Source: Pseudomonadota bacterium (lineage in GTDB: Bacteria; Pseudomonadota; Gammaproteobacteria; Acidithiobacillales; Acidithiobacillaceae). From it: a stretch of DNA of 6,021 nt. The position numbers and the translations under genes are program-made. The notes under the pieces were generated by a model. The model searched no databases, had not been told where the DNA came from, and saw nothing but the letters and a program-made list of their open reading frames with translations. Positions 2,817 to 6,021 of this stretch are shown here, piece by piece; the first letter of the stretch is position 1, and each line of letters opens with the position of its first letter. The stretch is from contig JAKAVW010000195.1 in NCBI GenBank assembly GCA_021827445.1, positions 1-6,021 of the forward strand. Reading direction: 5' to 3'.

Positions 2817-5456
2817 CTAATCGCCAATACCCTGGCCTTTCCCCTGATCTCTCACCAGTCGCCCCTGCCCATTCATCTTCCCCAGCACTTTGCTCCAGCC
2901 CGCCGGACGCTGCCCATCCCCCTGGGTGAACGTCGCATACAGCCCTACCGATGGTTGGGTTTTAAACCGTTCCTTCGGTATCGCTACAAAGTGCGGCGCA
3001 CCACCGCCACCCTTCGCTCCGACGTAAACATGGCCTTCATCCACCGCAATCACGGCTCCCGTAAATGACCCTTTCCAGTCATCCCTGCGGCCATACTCCG
3101 CTCCATAAGCGCTTATCTGCGCTCTCGGCACCTTCTCCTTCTGTTCCTGCTTGCGCTGGTCCCATGCCTGCCGGGCAGTAAAAACCGCCTTCCGCTCCGC
3201 CAGCAGGTCGTCATGAGGATAGACAAAGACCCATTTGTCCCCCTGCTGTTGCCGCTGGTATCCCGCATCCAGATACGCCTGCCGAATAGAAAGACCGCAC
3301 GCAGAGTCCTTCGCCAAAGCATCCGACAGAACCACCAGTCTCTCCCGCCGTTCAATGACAGCTTCCGCCCGTTTCGTAAGCTCAGAATCGGTAACCGTCA
3401 GCCCCTCTTCTACCGCCGCTATGGCCGCCCGCAGCCGGAAGGTCTCGTCGCCGGTGATCTCGATGGAGTCCCACTTTTTAGCCCCTTGTGCGTACAGAAC
3501 CAGCGCGATCGCGTCCCTCTCTGGGTGTCCGGCGCCGTGGGGCGCCACGATGACGGGGCCTTGATCGATAAAAGTCGCGCCGTCTTTTCTGCGCTCATAC
3601 AGCAGCCCCTGCTCGTCCTCCATCCATCGGCAATAAAAGCCACGCTGCTCAGCCCGCTCCGTATGCTGATTATCGTACTGGAGAGACAGCACCAGGGAGC
3701 GGTCCGCCGCCCACTGGCTCCGGTCAGCATGGCGGATGCCGGGCCGGGTCTCCCGCTCCTGCTGCTCGACTAACGCCGCTTCCCGCTCCCGCATGGCCTG
3801 CTCTCTGGCCGTTTTTCGCCGATCCGCCTCTATGGCATCCCGCGCCGTCCGCTCCAGTTGGGTGTCCACCAACCCAAAGCCCGCCTCGACAAAGGCCCGC
3901 GCTGCCCGCTCCTGGAACTCCGCCGTGCCCGTCAGACTGACCCGCTCCCAGCCCTTGGCTCGGGCCAGATCCACCATGGCCTCGATCTCCCGCCCATTGC
4001 CGTCCCTGGACGTGACGCGGTCGCCGTAGTCGGTCACGGTGGCCTCTTTATTGCTCAACACAAGCGCATCCGCCCGCCGTTCCACCCGATACCAGCGGCC
4101 CATCTTCTCGGCCACGTCCGCGTTATAGGCCTGGGTGAGGATGCGCTCCCGCTCCACCTGCCAGCGGGGCTTGTCGGGATGCCGGATACCAGGCCGGGTT
4201 TCCTGCTCGGTAGCACGGTCCCGCGCCAGACCTTGCTTGCGCTGGTCCCATGCCTGCCGGGCATGAGAAACCTCCTTCCGCTCTGCCTGCAGGTCGTTGG
4301 GAGGATAGACAAGGACCTCTTTATCTCCCTGCCGCTGCAGCCGGTATCCCGCATCCAGACTCGCCTGCCGGATGCTCAGACCGCACGCCTTGTCCTTCGC
4401 CAAAGCATCCGCCAGGGCCACCAGGCGTTCCCGCCGCGCCTCCCGCTCGCGCCGGGTTGCCCGCTGCTGCCGCCGTTCTGTCCAGCGGTCTTGCGCGGCC
4501 TGCCGCGCCCGTTGTGCCTGGGTCGCTACCAGAGCCGCCACGGCCCGCGTGACGGACAGATGATCCGGTGCAGGTTCCCGGTGACTCTGCTCGAACTCCC
4601 GCCGCGCAACCTCCCGGCGCTCGCGCCTTTCCCGCTCGGCGTGCAGGTCGATGATCTCCGCCGACAGTCGCGCCCGCTCCCTATTGTTGTCGCTGACTTG
4701 CCGGTTACCATCTCCCCGGTCGGACGCCTTGCCGCGCCGCTCCATCTCGGAGGCGACCGGCCCCAGATGCTGGGTGGCCTCCCGGTCGGTGCCCTGCGCC
4801 TCAAAACTGCGGGCATCGATCCGCGCATTTAGTCCAGCCCGCTCTAGCGCGGCATTGGCGGTGCGCTCCCAAAGGGCACGGACGGCCTTCACTTCGTCCG
4901 CCGCACAGAGGATCGGCGCATCGTCCGGACGAAATGGACCGAGAAGCGCGGCCCGGCGGGCCTTGTCGGACAGCTCGATATGGGCCTTGGCACCCATAAC
5001 CAATCCGCCGTCGATGCCACGACTGACCTGCCGGGTGGTAGTGAGAATATGAGCATGGTGGTTCCGGTGGTCGCCCTCTCGGTCAGGTGCGTGTATCGCA
5101 AAATCGACGGCCACCCCATAACGCGCTACCAGGCATTGGCCAAAGTCGCGGGCCAGATCCTTCCGCTGATCCGCAGTGAGTTCAGCGGGCAGGGCGACGA
5201 TCCACTCTCTGGCCGTCCGGGCGTCCTTGCGCTTCTCGGCCAACTCGGCGGCATCCCACAAGGCATTGCGCTCCGCACCCAGTCCGTCCGGCGTGAGGAT
5301 CTCCGTATGCTCGACACCGCCCTTGCGGGTGTAGTCGTGGACCAGCCCGGTGCGCGCATCCACCAGCTCCACACCCGCCCGATAGGCCGCCGCGGCGACG
5401 GCGGACCGTCCCGCACTGCGCGCTATCGGTTTGGTGCTGGCGTGATAGATGGCCAT
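2817..5456 (-). CDS. mobA: MobA/MobL (MobQ-type) relaxase with duplicated C-terminal half
   Basis: The 879-aa product would nick one strand at oriT, stay covalently attached and pilot the DNA into the recipient. Residues 1-240 are a MobA/MobL domain very like RSF1010 MobA. It begins MAIYHASTK, has the candidate catalytic tyrosine Tyr25 in 'AAAAYRAG', a metal-binding histidine set (His122 in 'FAIHAPD', His134 and His136 in 'NHHAHILTTTR'), and 'FEAQGTD' then 'HLGPVASEMERRG' at about 218-242. Residues 255-340 are Arg/Glu-rich and probably coiled coil. The C-terminal half has the order A-B-B'-A': A (342-407) and A' (704-769) are identical at 51 of 66 residues. B and B' each begin ETRPGIRH (418, 568) and resemble LPD7-type domains. 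Residues 785-835 resemble a KfrB-like beta domain. No primase or helicase motif was seen. GAGGAG lies 6 bases before ATG 5456, and oriT lies 50 bp upstream. Confidence 0.92.
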   Translation of the reverse strand: MAIYHASTKPIARSAGRSAVAAAAYRAGVELVDARTGLVHDYTRKGGVEHTEILTPDGLGAERNALWDAAELAEKRKDARTAREWIVALPAELTADQRKDLARDFGQCLVARYGVAVDFAIHAPDREGDHRNHHAHILTTTRQVSRGIDGGLVMGAKAHIELSDKARRAALLGPFRPDDAPILCAADEVKAVRALWERTANAALERAGLNARIDARSFEAQGTDREATQHLGPVASEMERRGKASDRGDGNRQVSDNNRERARLSAEIIDLHAERERRERREVARREFEQSHREPAPDHLSVTRAVAALVATQAQRARQAAQDRWTERRQQRATRREREARRERLVALADALAKDKACGLSIRQASLDAGYRLQRQGDKEVLVYPPNDLQAERKEVSHARQAWDQRKQGLARDRATEQETRPGIRHPDKPRWQVERERILTQAYNADVAEKMGRWYRVERRADALVLSNKEATVTDYGDRVTSRDGNGREIEAMVDLARAKGWERVSLTGTAEFQERAARAFVEAGFGLVDTQLERTARDAIEADRRKTAREQAMREREAALVEQQERETRPGIRHADRSQWAADRSLVLSLQYDNQHTERAEQRGFYCRWMEDEQGLLYERRKDGATFIDQGPVIVAPHGAGHPERDAIALVLYAQGAKKWDSIEITGDETFRLRAAIAAVEEGLTVTDSELTKRAEAVIERRERLVVLSDALAKDSACGLSIRQAYLDAGYQRQQQGDKWVFVYPHDDLLAERKAVFTARQAWDQRKQEQKEKVPRAQISAYGAEYGRRDDWKGSFTGAVIAVDEGHVYVGAKGGGGAPHFVAIPKERFKTQPSVGLYATFTQGDGQRPAGWSKVLGKMNGQGRLVRDQGKGQGIGD
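3150..3350 (-). repeat. Intragenic direct repeat, copy encoding A' of the relaxase
   Basis: This 201-bp stretch aligns without gaps to 4236-4436, at a constant offset of 1086 bp, with about four of five bases the same. The run TTGCGCTGGTCCCATGCCTG and the bases after it are identical in both copies. It encodes residues 704-769. The duplication is within one reading frame and makes this gene prone to in-frame deletion by recombination. Confidence 0.85.
4236..4436 (-). repeat. Intragenic direct repeat, copy encoding A of the relaxase
   Basis: This is the partner of 3150-3350. It encodes residues 342-407, with shared blocks 'DALAKD', 'ACGLSIRQA', 'LDAGY' and 'ARQAWDQRKQ'. Recombination between the copies would remove 1086 bp (362 codons) and keep the frame. 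Confidence 0.85.
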
Positions 5457-5506
5457 TCGCGGCTCCTCGTCTTTCGGCTTTTGCTTCTGCCCCGCCGGGC
5501 GCGCTT

Positions 5507-5536
5507 GACTTCGCAGAAGTCGTAAGTGCGCACTTC
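5507..5536 (+). other. oriT with RSF1010-like nic region
   Basis: GACTTC (5507-5512) and GAAGTC (5516-5521) form an inverted repeat with a GCA loop, followed at once by GTAAGTGCGC (5522-5531). RSF1010/R1162 has the same order: an inverted repeat, then GGTAAGTGCG, with the nick between the last G and the following C. By analogy the plus strand would be cut between 5530 and 5531. The DNA after the nick, toward the MobC-like gene, would enter the recipient first. The position between divergent relaxase and accessory genes is the classical one. The bases after the nick (CACTTC) differ from RSF1010 (CCCTC) and make AAGTGCGCACTT a perfect palindrome. Confidence 0.82.
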
Positions 5537-5565
5537 AAATGCCAGTTGGGCTAGTCTGTGCTTCA

Positions 5566-5571
5566 TATTAT
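5566..5571 (+). promoter_or_regulatory. Candidate -10 box of the MobC-like gene
   Basis: TATTAT (5566-5571) lies 64 bp before the ATG at 5636 and 30 bp beyond the oriT. The best -35-like hexamers nearby (TTGGGC at 5546, CAGTTG at 5543) have poor spacing or match, so the call is tentative. Relaxase and accessory protein bound at oriT would sit next to this promoter, and mobilization genes of this class are commonly self-repressed. Confidence 0.3.
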
Positions 5572-5635
5572 GGCGTGATGCTCCGGTCTGCGCTACCCTG
5601 TTCAGGATGACGAATGGACTTTAGAGGATGAATTT

Positions 5636-5953
5636 ATGGCAACAATCGAACAGCAAATTGCACAGAAAGAAGATGAACTCGCCCGCTTGCGGAAAAAATC
5701 TCGAGAACTGGAAAACGGCCAGAAAATCATTCTGGGCGGCATGCTGATTCACGCCGCCAGAGAGAATGCTAAAATCCGGACTTGGCTGTTGGCGGAAGCC
5801 GAAAAGTCCATCACCAGGGAAACCGACAAAAAACGCCTGGCACCGCTACTCGACTCCCTGCGGTTGACGCCAGAGGCAAAACCGCAAAGCGACCAGGAAA
5901 CCACTTCCGAAGCCATCACCAGCATACTGAGCGACAACGCCATGCGCGATTAG
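5636..5953 (+). CDS. mobC: MobC/TraD-like relaxosome accessory protein
   Basis: The product has 105 residues, with AGAGGA 7 bases before ATG 5636. Residues 1-30 form a charged heptad-like helix (MATIEQQIAQKEDELARLRK), followed by 'ENGQKIILGGMLIHAARENA' at about 27-46. RSF1010 MobC (94 aa) has the same plan: a charged N-terminal helix, then 'RRKVLVGAMILAKV'. TraD proteins of rhizobial plasmids also share the 'IxxGGML'-type core. Such proteins bind near oriT and help strand separation for the relaxase. The C-terminus ('PEAKPQSDQETTSEAITSIL') is a polar tail. It is divergent from the relaxase across oriT, as in RSF1010. It stops at 5953, and the last 68 bp of the window show no start of a further gene that can be supported. 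Confidence 0.8.
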   Translation: MATIEQQIAQKEDELARLRKKSRELENGQKIILGGMLIHAARENAKIRTWLLAEAEKSITRETDKKRLAPLLDSLRLTPEAKPQSDQETTSEAITSILSDNAMRD

Positions 5954-6021
5954 GAACGAACCGGCATCAGTCGCCTATCGTGCCCATCACCGGGATCATG
6001 CGCACATTGATCTGACCGAGT

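Noticed and set aside
3858..4832. Long plus-strand open frame of 324 codons opposite the relaxase gene
   Set aside because: It lies wholly inside the relaxase gene on the other strand, is rich in Pro, Arg and Leu as expected for the complement of a GC-rich gene, and has no ribosome binding site or family pattern.
4980..5525. Plus-strand open frame opposite the relaxase N-terminus and running into oriT
   Set aside because: It overlaps the strongly supported relaxase domain antisense and ends inside the oriT. It is a shadow of high-GC codon bias.
5782..6015. Second plus-strand frame overlapping the MobC-like gene
   Set aside because: It is a shifted frame through the MobC-like coding sequence with no ribosome binding site and unlikely composition.

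Overview
The window reads as part of a mobile or accessory region, most likely a mobilizable plasmid or integrated mobilizable element, of a Gram-negative bacterium (Pseudomonadota). The evidence is an RSF1010-like (MobQ) mobilization module, a Tn3-family miniature element, a Phd/YefM antitoxin and sharp changes in base composition between neighbouring blocks. Acidithiobacillus-like or other proteobacterial plasmids would fit, but nothing here fixes the species.

Layout from left to right. (1) At 1-144, minus strand, lies the N-terminal part of a Phd/YefM-type antitoxin that runs off the left edge. A near-perfect 28-bp palindrome carrying two TGTACA cores sits just upstream and is its probable autoregulatory operator. 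(2) At 346-1023, plus strand, a 225-aa protein joins an N-terminal ribbon-helix-helix DNA-binding domain to a YfbU-family domain. Its promoter is threaded through three TACGTA repeats. (3) At 1185-1341, two 38-bp Tn21/Tn501-like ends face each other across 81 bp with no transposase. This is a Tn3-derived miniature inverted-repeat element. An antisense ORF remnant lies to its left. (4) At 1355-1896, minus strand, is a two-gene cassette of a very glycine-rich 64-aa peptide followed by an AT-rich 94-aa protein of unknown function. (5) At 2203-2529, plus strand and divergent from that cassette, is a 108-aa Ala/Gly/Ser/Thr-rich protein that ends in a hydrophobic segment. (6) At 2573-2598 is a strong hairpin whose T-tract serves minus-strand transcription arriving from the mobilization operon. 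(7) At 2817-5456, minus strand, is an 879-aa MobA/MobL relaxase with an internally duplicated C-terminal half. (8) The 180-bp gap that follows contains an oriT with the RSF1010 plan: a short inverted repeat directly followed by GTAAGTGCGC. (9) At 5636-5953, plus strand and divergent, is a small MobC/TraD-like accessory protein.

How the parts work together: relaxase, oriT and MobC-like protein form a complete minimal mobilization unit that would need a helper conjugation channel in trans. The antitoxin, with a toxin presumably outside the window, would serve maintenance. The RHH-YfbU protein probably regulates itself. The glycine-rich peptide, its 94-aa partner and the divergent Ala/Gly-rich protein are the least explained part. 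They look like a cargo cassette of small secreted, membrane-active or surface peptides, but their function is not established by the sequence.
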